A stretch of 64,000 nt of DNA from positions 2,914,001 through 2,978,000 of the forward strand of contig NZ_JAAOYM010000001.1 in NCBI RefSeq assembly GCF_011761185.1. Reading direction: 5' to 3'. Of this stretch, positions 16,195 to 24,155 are shown in pieces. The position numbers and the translations under genes are program-made. Position 1 is the first letter of the stretch. Each line of letters begins with the position of its first letter. The notes beneath the pieces are model-generated. The model made no database searches. It was not told the origin of the DNA and saw nothing but the letters and a program-made list of their open reading frames with translations. The stretch comes from Saccharomonospora amisosensis. Lineage in GTDB: Bacteria; Actinomycetota; Actinomycetes; Mycobacteriales; Pseudonocardiaceae.

Positions 16195-16851
16195 GTGAGC
16201 GATGTCAAGGAAGGTCGGCCACGCCGGCAGTACCGGTCCCAGGTCCGGGAAGAGGGAGCACGGCGCACCCGCCTGGCGATAGCGAAGGCGGCGACGGAAC
16301 TGTTCGTCGAGCGCGGCTACGCGGGAACGTCCCTCACCGAGGTCGCTCGCGCCGCGGGGGTCGCCAGGCCCACGGTCTTCGCCGCCTTCGGCTCCAAGTC
16401 CAACCTGCTCAAGCACGTGCTCGATCAGGCTCTCGCAGGCGACGACGCCCCGGTCGCCGTCGCCGACCGGCCGTGGTTTCGACCGGTGTGGGAGGCTACG
16501 ACACCCGCGGACGTACTCCGGGCCTACGCCGACGTGTGCCTGGTTATCGGCGGACGCGCCGCGGCGCTGTTCGAAACGGTTCGCAGGGCCGCCGACGACT
16601 CGCCCGAGGTGGCCGAGCTGTGGGCGACGCTGCGAGCCAACCGCAGGACCGGCGCCGCCATGGTGATCACGGCGATCACGGCCGTCGGCGACCTCGCCCC
16701 TGGTCTTGGTGAGGAACGGGCCGTCGACATCCTGTGGGTGTTCAACGACCCTGGCCTCTACGCGACGTTGGTGAACGATCGCGGTTGGTCCACCGACGGG
16801 TTCCGGGACTGGCTCGCCGAAATGATGCGGCATGCGTTGCTCGCGGACTGA
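16195..16851 (+). CDS. TetR family transcriptional regulator
   Basis: About 218 residues. The N-terminal TetR helix-turn-helix is clear (AIAKAATELFVERGYAGTSL, then VARAAGVARPTVFAAFGSK, residues about 28-70). The C-terminal ligand domain is all-helical and unassigned. It starts with GTG 16195, 28 bases after the palindrome, and is divergent from the cupin gene. Such pairs usually show autorepression lifted by a small molecule that the neighbouring enzyme handles. The ligand is unknown. Confidence 0.9.
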   Translation: MSDVKEGRPRRQYRSQVREEGARRTRLAIAKAATELFVERGYAGTSLTEVARAAGVARPTVFAAFGSKSNLLKHVLDQALAGDDAPVAVADRPWFRPVWEATTPADVLRAYADVCLVIGGRAAALFETVRRAADDSPEVAELWATLRANRRTGAAMVITAITAVGDLAPGLGEERAVDILWVFNDPGLYATLVNDRGWSTDGFRDWLAEMMRHALLAD

Positions 16852-16882
16852 GTGCCACGCGGGGGCAGTCCGCAGCCCGGCC

Positions 16883-16930
16883 AGTGGTCGAGTCAGTGGT
16901 CGCGTCAGTGGTCGCGTCAGTAGTCGTCGC
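16883..16930. repeat. 12-base tandem repeats at a gene end
   Basis: AGTGGTCGAGTC is followed by two copies of AGTGGTCGCGTC and a degenerate fourth unit. The array covers the last codons and stop of the conserved hypothetical gene at 16917. Confidence 0.7.
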
Positions 16931-17324
16931 GCCCGGTGAACTGTTCTTCCAGCAGTTCCGCCGAGCCGGTGACCAGTTCCAGTGGATCGACGAACTCGTT
17001 GATGTCGAGGTTGACCAGTGGCAGCGAGTGCCGCAGCACCAGGTATTCGCCCATGAGAACGGCACCGCCCACCACGGTGGTGTTGCCTATCTCGCTCAGC
17101 ACGGCAGGCAGATCGACCTGGCCGAGGCGCGCGAACGGAGTCGCGATCTGGACCCATTCCTCCTTCCTGTCCATAATCTCCCTGGCCACGATCACGGTCT
17201 GGGCTCGTCTGGGCGAGTACTCGTCCTCCCCGTAGCCGATCTTGATCCGGATCTCGTCCGGTTCCTCACGTACCACGTCGTACTCGTGGTGGATGTAGGC
17301 GACGAGGTCTTCCCACGATGCCAC
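16917..17324 (-). CDS. Conserved hypothetical protein, possibly YbjN-like
   Basis: About 135 residues, soluble, without signal peptide. The pattern MASWEDLVAYIHHEY at the start, RAQTVIVAREIM in the middle and VGGAVLMGEYLVLRHSLPL suggests the YbjN/type III secretion chaperone-like fold seen in many small actinobacterial proteins; this is a fold guess. The GTG 17324 start has GGAAGG about 6 bases upstream. It is divergent from the alcohol dehydrogenase gene, and the KstR-type site lies between them. Function unknown. Confidence 0.6.
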   Translation of the reverse strand: MASWEDLVAYIHHEYDVVREEPDEIRIKIGYGEDEYSPRRAQTVIVAREIMDRKEEWVQIATPFARLGQVDLPAVLSEIGNTTVVGGAVLMGEYLVLRHSLPLVNLDINEFVDPLELVTGSAELLEEQFTGRDDY

Positions 17325-17484
17325 TGACGGCCTTCCCTTCCGGCTCGCGTGAACGGGTTCGATCCGCTTCGCGGACCAGGTGAGCGTACGATCCCGCGCA
17401 CCCGGCTGTGACCTGTTCGCCAGGTTCGGGCCGTCCGGTCGTTCGACCGGGTCGCTGACCGGCCGTGGGGGTCTGGCGCCCCAT

Positions 17485-17498
17485 TAGAACGTGTTCTA
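17485..17498. promoter_or_regulatory. KstR-type operator upstream of the alcohol dehydrogenase
   Basis: TAGAAC-GT-GTTCTA is a perfect palindrome and matches the TNNAACNNGTTNNA consensus known for the cholesterol-catabolism repressor KstR of mycobacteria and rhodococci. It lies about 60 bases before the dehydrogenase start. Control by KstR or a close relative is inferred. Confidence 0.65.
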
Positions 17499-17558
17499 CT
17501 CTAAGCGCTGAGTTGCCGACGGCCGGAAGGCGTCCGGTCAGCATGGAGGTGGACAACG

Positions 17559-18674
17559 ATGCGAACCCGTGCCGCCGCGCTGCTTGAGCAGCCCGGCAAG
17601 TGGCAGATCGTCGACGTGGATCTGGACGAGCCCTCGTTCAACGAGGTCCTTGTGCGGTTCGAGGCCGCGGGGCTGTGCCATTCCGACGATCATGCCGCCA
17701 CCGGGGACATGCCAGTGGGCAAGCTGCCGCTGATCGGAGGGCACGAAGGCGCGGGCGTGGTCGAGGCCGTGGGGCCAGGGGTCAGCTCACTGGCGGTCGG
17801 CGACCACGTGGTCGCGCAGTTCGTGCCGTCCTGCGGGCGCTGCGTGGCGTGCTCCTCAGGACGCGGCAACCTGTGCGATCTGGGCATGTACGCACTGGCC
17901 GGATCGATGGCCGACGGCACCTACCGGGCTCACCTCGACGGGGCGGACGTCGGGCAGATGACCATGGTCGGCACGTTCGCCAGGCACGCCGTGGTGTCGG
18001 AGTTCTCCGTCACCAAGATCGACGACGACATCCCCTTCCACGTCGCCCCGCTGCTGTCCTGCGGGGTGCCGACCGGCTGGGGCTCGGCCGAGTACGCCGC
18101 CGAGGTGGAGGCCGGGCAGACGGTGATCGTGATGGGCGTCGGCGGCGTGGGCATGAACGCGGTGCAGGCGGCCGCCGCACGGGGAGCCGCACACGTCATC
18201 GCGGTGGACCCTGCACCGTTCAAGCGTGAGTCCGCTGCCAGGTTCGGCGCCACCCACACCTTCGCCGACATCGACGAGGCCGCAGATTTCGCCCGGTCGG
18301 TCACGGGAGGGCAGGGCGCGCACTCGGCGATCGTCACCGTCGGTGTCACCACCGGCGAACACGTGGCGCAGGCGGTGAACGCCATCGGCAAGTTCGGCAC
18401 CGTCGTGGTCACCGGCATCGGCGACATCCAGGCCGAGGGCCTGCCGATCAACCTGTGGATGCTGTCGATGATGCAGAAGCGCATCCAGGGAGTCATCTTC
18501 GGTATGGGCTCCCCGACCTACGAGATCCAGCGGCTCGCGACGATGTACAAGGCCGGACGGCTCAAATTGGACGAGCTGGTCACCAAGACGTACCGGCTGG
18601 ACGAGATCAACCAGGCCTACGCCGACATGCACGCCGGCAGCAACGTGCGCGGCGTGATCCTGCACGAGGACTGA
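17559..18674 (+). CDS. NDMA-dependent (zinc) alcohol dehydrogenase
   Basis: About 371 residues, medium-chain zinc dehydrogenase. Catalytic zinc ligands are visible in AAGLCHSDDHA (Cys, with His in GGHEGAGVVE), structural-zinc Cys residues in PSCGRCVACSSGRGNLC, and the cofactor motif GVGGVGMN near residue 195. The overall sequence is of the NDMA-dependent type, which holds a tightly bound nicotinamide cofactor and in mycofactocin-making bacteria is re-oxidised by mycofactocin. GGAGGTGGACAACG precedes ATG 17559. The KstR-type palindrome upstream links it to steroid or related alcohol oxidation. No mycofactocin genes lie in this window. Confidence 0.92.
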   Translation: MRTRAAALLEQPGKWQIVDVDLDEPSFNEVLVRFEAAGLCHSDDHAATGDMPVGKLPLIGGHEGAGVVEAVGPGVSSLAVGDHVVAQFVPSCGRCVACSSGRGNLCDLGMYALAGSMADGTYRAHLDGADVGQMTMVGTFARHAVVSEFSVTKIDDDIPFHVAPLLSCGVPTGWGSAEYAAEVEAGQTVIVMGVGGVGMNAVQAAAARGAAHVIAVDPAPFKRESAARFGATHTFADIDEAADFARSVTGGQGAHSAIVTVGVTTGEHVAQAVNAIGKFGTVVVTGIGDIQAEGLPINLWMLSMMQKRIQGVIFGMGSPTYEIQRLATMYKAGRLKLDELVTKTYRLDEINQAYADMHAGSNVRGVILHED

Positions 18675-18680
18675 CGCCAC

Positions 18681-18737
18681 GCGCCGAGCGAAGGCGCCCA
18701 TCGCCCGACTCGGGCGGTGGGCGCCTTCGCTCGGCGC
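18681..18737. terminator. Strong bidirectional hairpin
   Basis: A 26-base arm beginning GCGCCGAGCGAAGGCGCC pairs with its complement, with a single G-T mismatch and a very short loop. It lies between the convergent alcohol dehydrogenase and SDR genes, so it can stop transcription in both directions. Confidence 0.85.
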
Positions 18738-18759
18738 CGGTCAGCGCCGGTCAGTGGGG

Positions 18760-19650
18760 TCAGCGGGAACAGCGGGAACGCAGTACCCGGTCCTCGAGTT
18801 CCCTGATCAGCGTGTGCAGCCGGGTGTCACGGACGAGCAGCCGGTCCAGCGCCGGGTTGAGCAGCCCACGCAGCAAGGACACCGGCTCCCAGGCCGCCGG
18901 CGCCGTCGTCCGTGCTCGGCGTCGCTCCACAGCGGTCACGACGGCCTGGGCCGCCTCGTGCGCGGTGATACGCCCGCGCAGCGGTGAAGGAAGCATGGCG
19001 TTCAGTGCCTCGCCGAGCGGGTCGCGATCGAGGGTGGCATGAGCCAGCCGCGTGTCCACCACCCCGAAGTAGCACACGGTCGCGGTGACACCGTGCGGTG
19101 CGAGTTCGAGCCGCAACGCCCGTCCCAACTGCTCGACGGCCGCCTTGCTGACCATGTAGGACGAGCCACCGACCGGTGGGCAGAACGCGGCGGCCGAGGC
19201 CACCACCGCGATGTGCCCTCGACTGTGCAGCAGCGGCTCCACCGTCGCCTTCGCCGTGTTGAGCACACCGAACAGGTTCACCGAAACGACCCGCTCGAAG
19301 TCGGTGGGATCGCCGACCCGCACGGTAGCGGGTTCGGGGGTGACGCCCGCGTTGGCCACCACTACGTCGAGCCTGCCCCAGCGTCGCAGCACCATCCGCA
19401 CGGCCTCAGCCACGGCATCGCGGTCGCGGACATCAGCGGCCACACCGACCGCGCGGTGTTCCCCGACCTCGGTGGCGACCTGCTTCGCCGCGGCCTCGTC
19501 GGCGTCGAGGACTGCGACGAAACAGCCGCGGGCAGCCAGCGAGTGCGCCGTCTCCCGCCCGATTCCGTTGCCGCCACCGGTGACCAGAGCCACCTTCTCG
19601 TCGAGTTCCAGCCGCCTCGAGCCGGGCGGAAAGAACTTCAGCGGGTTCAT
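18760..19650 (-). CDS. Short-chain dehydrogenase/reductase, SadH-like
   Basis: About 296 residues. The Rossmann motif TGGGNGIG lies near residue 25, VANAGV near 98 and the active site SSYMVSKAA near 165. The C-terminus extends about 50 residues beyond the classical fold. ATG 19650 overlaps the monooxygenase stop (ATGA), so they are translationally coupled; the longer frame to 19713 is not needed. It is the last gene of a four-gene operon. The pairing of an SDR with a Baeyer-Villiger-type monooxygenase resembles the mymA/sadH arrangement of mycobacteria, involved in lipid or ketone modification. Substrate unknown. Confidence 0.88.
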   Translation of the reverse strand: MNPLKFFPPGSRRLELDEKVALVTGGGNGIGRETAHSLAARGCFVAVLDADEAAAKQVATEVGEHRAVGVAADVRDRDAVAEAVRMVLRRWGRLDVVVANAGVTPEPATVRVGDPTDFERVVSVNLFGVLNTAKATVEPLLHSRGHIAVVASAAAFCPPVGGSSYMVSKAAVEQLGRALRLELAPHGVTATVCYFGVVDTRLAHATLDRDPLGEALNAMLPSPLRGRITAHEAAQAVVTAVERRRARTTAPAAWEPVSLLRGLLNPALDRLLVRDTRLHTLIRELEDRVLRSRCSR

Positions 19651-21098
19651 CGCGACACCTCGTAGTTCTCGACGTCGAACCGGCGGGTACGACGCCGGTA
19701 CTCGAACGACCAATTAGGATAGAGTCCGGCGTTCAGGCCCGCGCCGTTGGTGTAGTAACTGGTGCAGCCACCGCCCAGCCAGGTGCCACCCGCGCTGCGT
19801 TCGTGAACCTCCTCCACGAAGGCCTGCTGTGCCTCAGGGCGCACCTCGACGCGCCGGAAACCGGATTCCCGCATCCGGCGCACGGCGTCCACGATGTAGG
19901 TCAGCTGGCTCTCGATCATGAAGATCGCCGACTGGTTGCCCGCGGCACCGAACGGACCCAGCACCGTGAACAGGTTCGGGAAGCCGGAGTAGGCGGTACC
20001 GAGGTAACTCTGCGGCCGCTCGCGATACACGTCGCCGATGGTGCGGCCATCGACGCCCTTGACGCGGTCGAGCAATCCGGGGGTGGCGGTGAAACCAGTG
20101 GCGAGGATGATCGTGTCCACGCGATGTTCGGCACCGTCGCCGGTCACGACGGCGTGCGGGCCTACCTCGGTGATGCGTTCGGTGACCAGCGTGACGTTGT
20201 CCTGGCACAACGCCGGGTAGTAGTCGTCGGAGAAGATCGCGCGCTTGCAACCGATCAGGTAGTCGGGGGTCAGCCGCGCACGAAGCTCGGGGTCCCGCAC
20301 CTGCCGCAGCAGTTGCAGCCTGCCGAGCAGCTCGAACGGATGGCGGAACCTGGTACTGACGAACCCGGGCAGGCCGAATGACTCGATCGCGGCGTACCAG
20401 CCACCCCTGGCCAGGCGTTGCAGCGGCGGCAGGGCACGGTAGGTCATCCGCTCGACACCGCTGATGGTCCGGTCCAGCCGAGGCACGATCCAGGGTGACG
20501 TTCGCTGGAACACCAGCAGTTCGCGTGCCACCTTGCGGACCTCGGGCACCACCTGCACGGCGGTGGCCCCGGTTCCGATCACGGCCACCCGTTCGCCGGA
20601 GAGGTCGTGGTCGTGGTCCCAGTGCAGGGTGTGGAACCGCGTTCCCCGAAACGTCGAGAGGCCGGCGATGTCGGGTATGGCCGCCTCCGCGAACGCGCCG
20701 ACGGCGCTGACCAGGATGTCGGCGCTCAGTTCGCCGTTGTTGGTGGTGATGCGCCAGCGTCGGCTGTCCTCGTCGAACACCGCGTCGAGTACCTCGGTTC
20801 GCAGCCGCAGGTGTTCCACGACCCCGTGGGATTCGGCTGTCCTTCGCAGGTAGTCCAGGATCTCCTGCTGCCTGCCGTACTTGCGCCGCCACCCGGGGTT
20901 GGGTGCGAACGAGTAGGAGTACAAACTCGACGGCACGTCGCAGGCTGCGCCGGGGTAGGTGTTGCGGCTCCAGGTGCCACCGAGGTTGTTCGTCCGTTCG
21001 AGGATCACGTAGTCGTCGATTCCGGCCTGTCGCAGCCGGATGGCGAGTCCCAGGCCGCCGAATCCGGCGCCGACGATCACCACGCCGTGATGGGTCAT
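19647..21098 (-). CDS. FAD-dependent monooxygenase, Baeyer-Villiger type
   Basis: About 483 residues. Two Rossmann motifs are present (FAD: GAGFGGLG near residue 10; NADPH: GTGATAVQ near 180), and between them the Baeyer-Villiger fingerprint FxGxxxHxxxWD as FRGTRFHTLHWD. It should insert oxygen into a ketone to give an ester, or oxidise a heteroatom, using NADPH and O2. ATG 21098 is chosen because AAGGA precedes it; GTG 21113 overlaps the previous gene and has no ribosome site. Neighbours are an SDR downstream and a ferredoxin reductase upstream. It is similar in type to mycobacterial MymA/EthA. Confidence 0.9.
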   Translation of the reverse strand: MTHHGVVIVGAGFGGLGLAIRLRQAGIDDYVILERTNNLGGTWSRNTYPGAACDVPSSLYSYSFAPNPGWRRKYGRQQEILDYLRRTAESHGVVEHLRLRTEVLDAVFDEDSRRWRITTNNGELSADILVSAVGAFAEAAIPDIAGLSTFRGTRFHTLHWDHDHDLSGERVAVIGTGATAVQVVPEVRKVARELLVFQRTSPWIVPRLDRTISGVERMTYRALPPLQRLARGGWYAAIESFGLPGFVSTRFRHPFELLGRLQLLRQVRDPELRARLTPDYLIGCKRAIFSDDYYPALCQDNVTLVTERITEVGPHAVVTGDGAEHRVDTIILATGFTATPGLLDRVKGVDGRTIGDVYRERPQSYLGTAYSGFPNLFTVLGPFGAAGNQSAIFMIESQLTYIVDAVRRMRESGFRRVEVRPEAQQAFVEEVHERSAGGTWLGGGCTSYYTNGAGLNAGLYPNWSFEYRRRTRRFDVENYEVSR

Positions 21099-21109
21099 CG
21101 CGGTGTCCT

Positions 21110-22159
21110 TCACAGGTCGAGTTCCAGTGTCGTGTGGCCGCGCGACAGGCAGGGCAGCATCGTGTGCTGCCGTTGCGACGGTCGCAGGATGTTGTCACGG
21201 TGCTCGACCTCGCCTGAGAGCACGGTCACCCGGCAGGTACCGCAGAAACCTTGCTGGCACGAGTACGCGATACCGGGCAGCTCACGCCGCAACGCGGCGA
21301 GTGCCGATTCGTCGGCCGCGACCTGAACCGCCCGCTTCGATCTGGCGAGGCGGATGGTGAACGGCTTGCCGTTTCGCACGGGCGGGGCGGAGAACCGTTC
21401 GCTGTACAGCCGGGCGGTCGGGCTGTGTTCGCGCAGGGCCCGCCTGGTCGGCTCGAGCAGCGGAGGTGGTCCGCAGAAGTACACGGCTGTCCCCTGCCCT
21501 GCCTGCGTGACGATCTCGACCGGGTCGACCGGCCCATGGACGTCGTCGGTGCGGACCGACACGTTGCCGCCGTAGCGGCACAGCTCGTCGAGGAACGGCA
21601 GGCTGTCACGGGAACGTCCGAGGTAGTTGAGCCGCCAGCGGGCACCCCACCGGGTAGCCTGCTGAACCATCGGCAGCAGTGCCGTGATCCCGATGCCGCC
21701 CGCGACGAAGAGATAGGACGGCTCGCGAACCAGGGGGAACGCGTTGCGGGGGCCGCGCACCGTCAGCACGTCGCCCTCACGCACCCGCTCGTGGATCTCT
21801 CGCGAGCCTCCTCCGCCGTCCCGGATCAGGCGGACCGCGATGCGGTAGCGCGCCCGGTCGGCCGCGTCGCCACACAGCGAGTACTGCCGAAGCGCTCCGG
21901 ACGGAAGCCGGACATCGAGGTGTGCACCAGGCGTCCAGGCGGGCAGACTCGCACCGCCGGGGTCGGCGAGGGTGAGCGCGACGACGTCCTCGGCCACCAT
22001 GGTGCGCTCGGCGACCGCGAGCGCGAGCTCGAAACCGGTCCGGCGTACCGGTTTCGGCCTGGACAGCACCGGTGCGGCCCGGCTGGCCGCGAAGAGCCTC
22101 AGGTAGCCCCGGTATGCGGCCACGACGGCGTCGACGCCGGGATCGACGACGGCCTTCAC
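21110..22159 (-). CDS. Phthalate-dioxygenase-reductase-type ferredoxin reductase
   Basis: About 349 residues. Flavin domain with RQYSLCG (FMN/FAD binding), NAD domain with VAGGIGITALLPM and FCGPPPL, and a C-terminal plant-type 2Fe-2S domain (CQQGFCGTC and the last Cys in MLPCLSRG). It moves electrons from NAD(P)H to an oxygenase partner or a diiron protein. ATG 22159 overlaps the stop of the preceding hydrolase-like gene in one reading frame (ATGA). The likely partner is the metal-dependent protein encoded just upstream, which has diiron-type His/Glu motifs. Confidence 0.88.
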   Translation of the reverse strand: MKAVVDPGVDAVVAAYRGYLRLFAASRAAPVLSRPKPVRRTGFELALAVAERTMVAEDVVALTLADPGGASLPAWTPGAHLDVRLPSGALRQYSLCGDAADRARYRIAVRLIRDGGGGSREIHERVREGDVLTVRGPRNAFPLVREPSYLFVAGGIGITALLPMVQQATRWGARWRLNYLGRSRDSLPFLDELCRYGGNVSVRTDDVHGPVDPVEIVTQAGQGTAVYFCGPPPLLEPTRRALREHSPTARLYSERFSAPPVRNGKPFTIRLARSKRAVQVAADESALAALRRELPGIAYSCQQGFCGTCRVTVLSGEVEHRDNILRPSQRQHTMLPCLSRGHTTLELDL

Positions 22160-23081
22160 CGTGCCGTCGCCTTGATGGGGGCGGTAGCCAGGTAGCGCAC
22201 GGCCAGCTCCGTGCCGCCGAGTGGGACGGGTGGAAGCCGGGTTTGAGGTAGGTGGGAAGCTCGGTGAGGAAGCTGGTGACGTTCGGGATGATCCGGCGCC
22301 GAGTGGCGGCGATCCCGCTGAGGACCGGTGCCAGGTAGCGCCGGATCGGGTTGCGGGCCTTGCGCAGCTCCGGATCGTTCACGACCAGCCACGCCAGCGT
22401 GAGCATGCCGGTGGCGAACAGCGCGACGCTGCCGAAGACCGCCATCCGGGCTCGGCGCGCGTAGCCACCGTCGAGGTGCAGGTACGCGTCGAAGACCACG
22501 CTGCGGTGCTCGACCTCCTCCGCACCGTGCCAACGCAGCAGGTCGAGCAGCATCGGGTGGATGCCCGAGTTGGCCAGCCCCTCCGACTCCAGGAAGAACT
22601 TGCCCCACACGGCGGTGTAGTGCTCAAGCGCCGAGAACAGCGCGAGCCGCTCACACAGCAACTGGTGCCGCGCGCGCTCGTTGCCGAAGTCGGTCGTGAT
22701 CACGTCCAGGATCTTGCCCAGCCTTGTGAGCACCGGTGACGGGTCCAGCCCCAGCTCGACCAACCGGTCCAGCACGCCCCGATGGTTGTCCGCGTGGGTG
22801 GCCTCCTGCCCGATGAAGCCGATCACCTCCTCGTGCAGCCTTGGGTCGTCGATGTAGGGCAGTGCCTGCGCCAGCGCCCGCGACATCACCTTCTCCCCCT
22901 CGGGGAGCAGCAGGTGCATGCAGTTGTAGACGTGCGTGGCCACGACCTGGCCGGGGATGTAGTGCATCGGCACGTCGTCCCAGGTGAAGTCCATGTCACG
23001 CGCACGGATGGCGTGAGCCTCGGCGTCGTAGCGCTGCCGCCCGACGCTGTCGTGTGACCGTGCCTTCTGCGCATACCCCAT
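22156..23081 (-). CDS. Metal-dependent hydrolase (PF10118-like), frameshifted near its end
   Basis: About 300 residues if repaired. The N-terminal 285 residues are intact and match the helical metal-dependent hydrolase family (His and Glu clusters in HEEVIGFIGQEATHADNH and WHGAEEVEHRSVVFD, reminiscent of a diiron site). Near 22218-22230 the frame is lost: the main frame runs on for 150 residues antisense-like to 21777, while the expected ending (GGTELAVRYLATAPIKATAR) is in the next frame and ends at 22156, in an ATGA overlap with the reductase. One missing base explains this, either a real mutation or a sequencing error. GGAGG lies about 9 bases before ATG 23081. Confidence 0.7.
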
Positions 23082-23097
23082 GCCGTCGGTCCTCCAT

Positions 23098-23115
23098 AGG
23101 AAACAGGCGTTTCCT
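23098..23115. promoter_or_regulatory. Palindromic operator between hydrolase and TetR genes
   Basis: AGGAAAC-AGGC-GTTTCCT is a perfect 7-base inverted repeat in the 61-base divergent region. It fits a TetR-family operator controlling both the four-gene operon and the regulator. Confidence 0.65.
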
Positions 23116-23142
23116 GTGAATCGTTGCGTTACGGTTGGGGAC

Positions 23143-23793
23143 ATGTCAAGCGCAGGCAGCGAAGTCGACGAGAGACCACGCTGGCACGGCAGCACCGCCG
23201 GCGAGCGCTGCGCCCGCCGTAGGCGCCAGCTCCTCGATGCCGGTTTCCACCTGCTCGGCACACAGGGAGCGGCCGCGGTGACCGTGCGGGCCGTCGCGAG
23301 ACACTCCGGGCTCAGCCCGCGCTATTTCTACGAGAGCTTCCCCGACCGCGAGGCCCTGTTGCTCGCCGTGTGGGACGACCAGTACGCCGCCGTGAGCAGC
23401 CGCGTGGAAGCGGCCATCGCCGACGCGCCGCAGGACTTCCTCGGCCGGATGCGTGCCGCGCTCGACGCCGCGGCGGCATGGCTGGAGCAGGACCCACTTC
23501 GCACGAGAGCCATGCTGCTGGAGACCATTTCGGACGCCCGCCTTCGACTACACGCGCGCCGCAAACTACCGGAACTCGTCCTGGAGACGGCGATCCGGTC
23601 GGTAGACAGCGGGGCACTCGATTCCCTGCCCGAGAACAAGCTCGCGACCACCGTGACAGCGACGTCCGGCGCCATCGTCAACCTGTTCCTCGAATGGGGC
23701 AGCGGTGGCCTGCGGGTGAACCGTGACGAACTGGTCGACAGCGTACTCGACGTCGTCACCGCCATCGTGTCGGCTGCCCTCGACCAACGCTGA
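23143..23793 (+). CDS. TetR family transcriptional regulator
   Basis: About 216 residues. N-terminal helix-turn-helix: RRRQLLDAGFHLLGTQGA followed by VRAVARHSGLSPRYFYESF, residues about 24-70. The C-terminal ligand domain is unassigned. ATG 23143 has GGGGAC immediately upstream; the longer frame begins at 23080 inside the operator and overlaps the divergent gene start, so it is rejected. It probably represses the divergent hydrolase/reductase/monooxygenase/SDR operon. Confidence 0.88.
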   Translation: MSSAGSEVDERPRWHGSTAGERCARRRRQLLDAGFHLLGTQGAAAVTVRAVARHSGLSPRYFYESFPDREALLLAVWDDQYAAVSSRVEAAIADAPQDFLGRMRAALDAAAAWLEQDPLRTRAMLLETISDARLRLHARRKLPELVLETAIRSVDSGALDSLPENKLATTVTATSGAIVNLFLEWGSGGLRVNRDELVDSVLDVVTAIVSAALDQR

Positions 23794-24155
23794 ACGCACA
23801 GCCTGCCGGACGATTCGGTTCTCCTCCTCGCGCCGACCGGCCGTTTGACCGTCGTCGACGGCCTGAATCGAGCGACCAGGTCGGGCTCCGGTGTCGAGAG
23901 CCAGTTTCCAGGGCGAACTTCGAGGCCAACGCAGACGGCAGGGCGGCGACTGCCGGCCGGGCAGGCGGGAGCGCCGGGTTGGCGGCCCAGCCTCTCGACG
24001 ACGGTCCCACGGCCCTTCGACCTCGACGGGTCACAGCATCGACGTCGCATGATCGGGCATTGTCGGAAAAATGGTGGCACGAATGGGACATTCGTAAAGC
24101 AGTTCACCATTTCCGGTAAAGACGAAGGGGAAGGGAATGGGGTACGGTCGAGGGC
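23794..24155. other. Intergenic region with a 6-base inverted repeat
   Basis: No gene seen. Near the HNH gene, CGAATG-GGA-CATTCG at 24080-24094 is a perfect inverted repeat and could be an operator or part of the HNH promoter. It does not match the LexA consensus. Confidence 0.35.

Noticed and set aside
24080-24094. LexA box upstream of the HNH gene
   Set aside because: CGAATG-GGA-CATTCG does not fit TCGAACN4GTTCGA.
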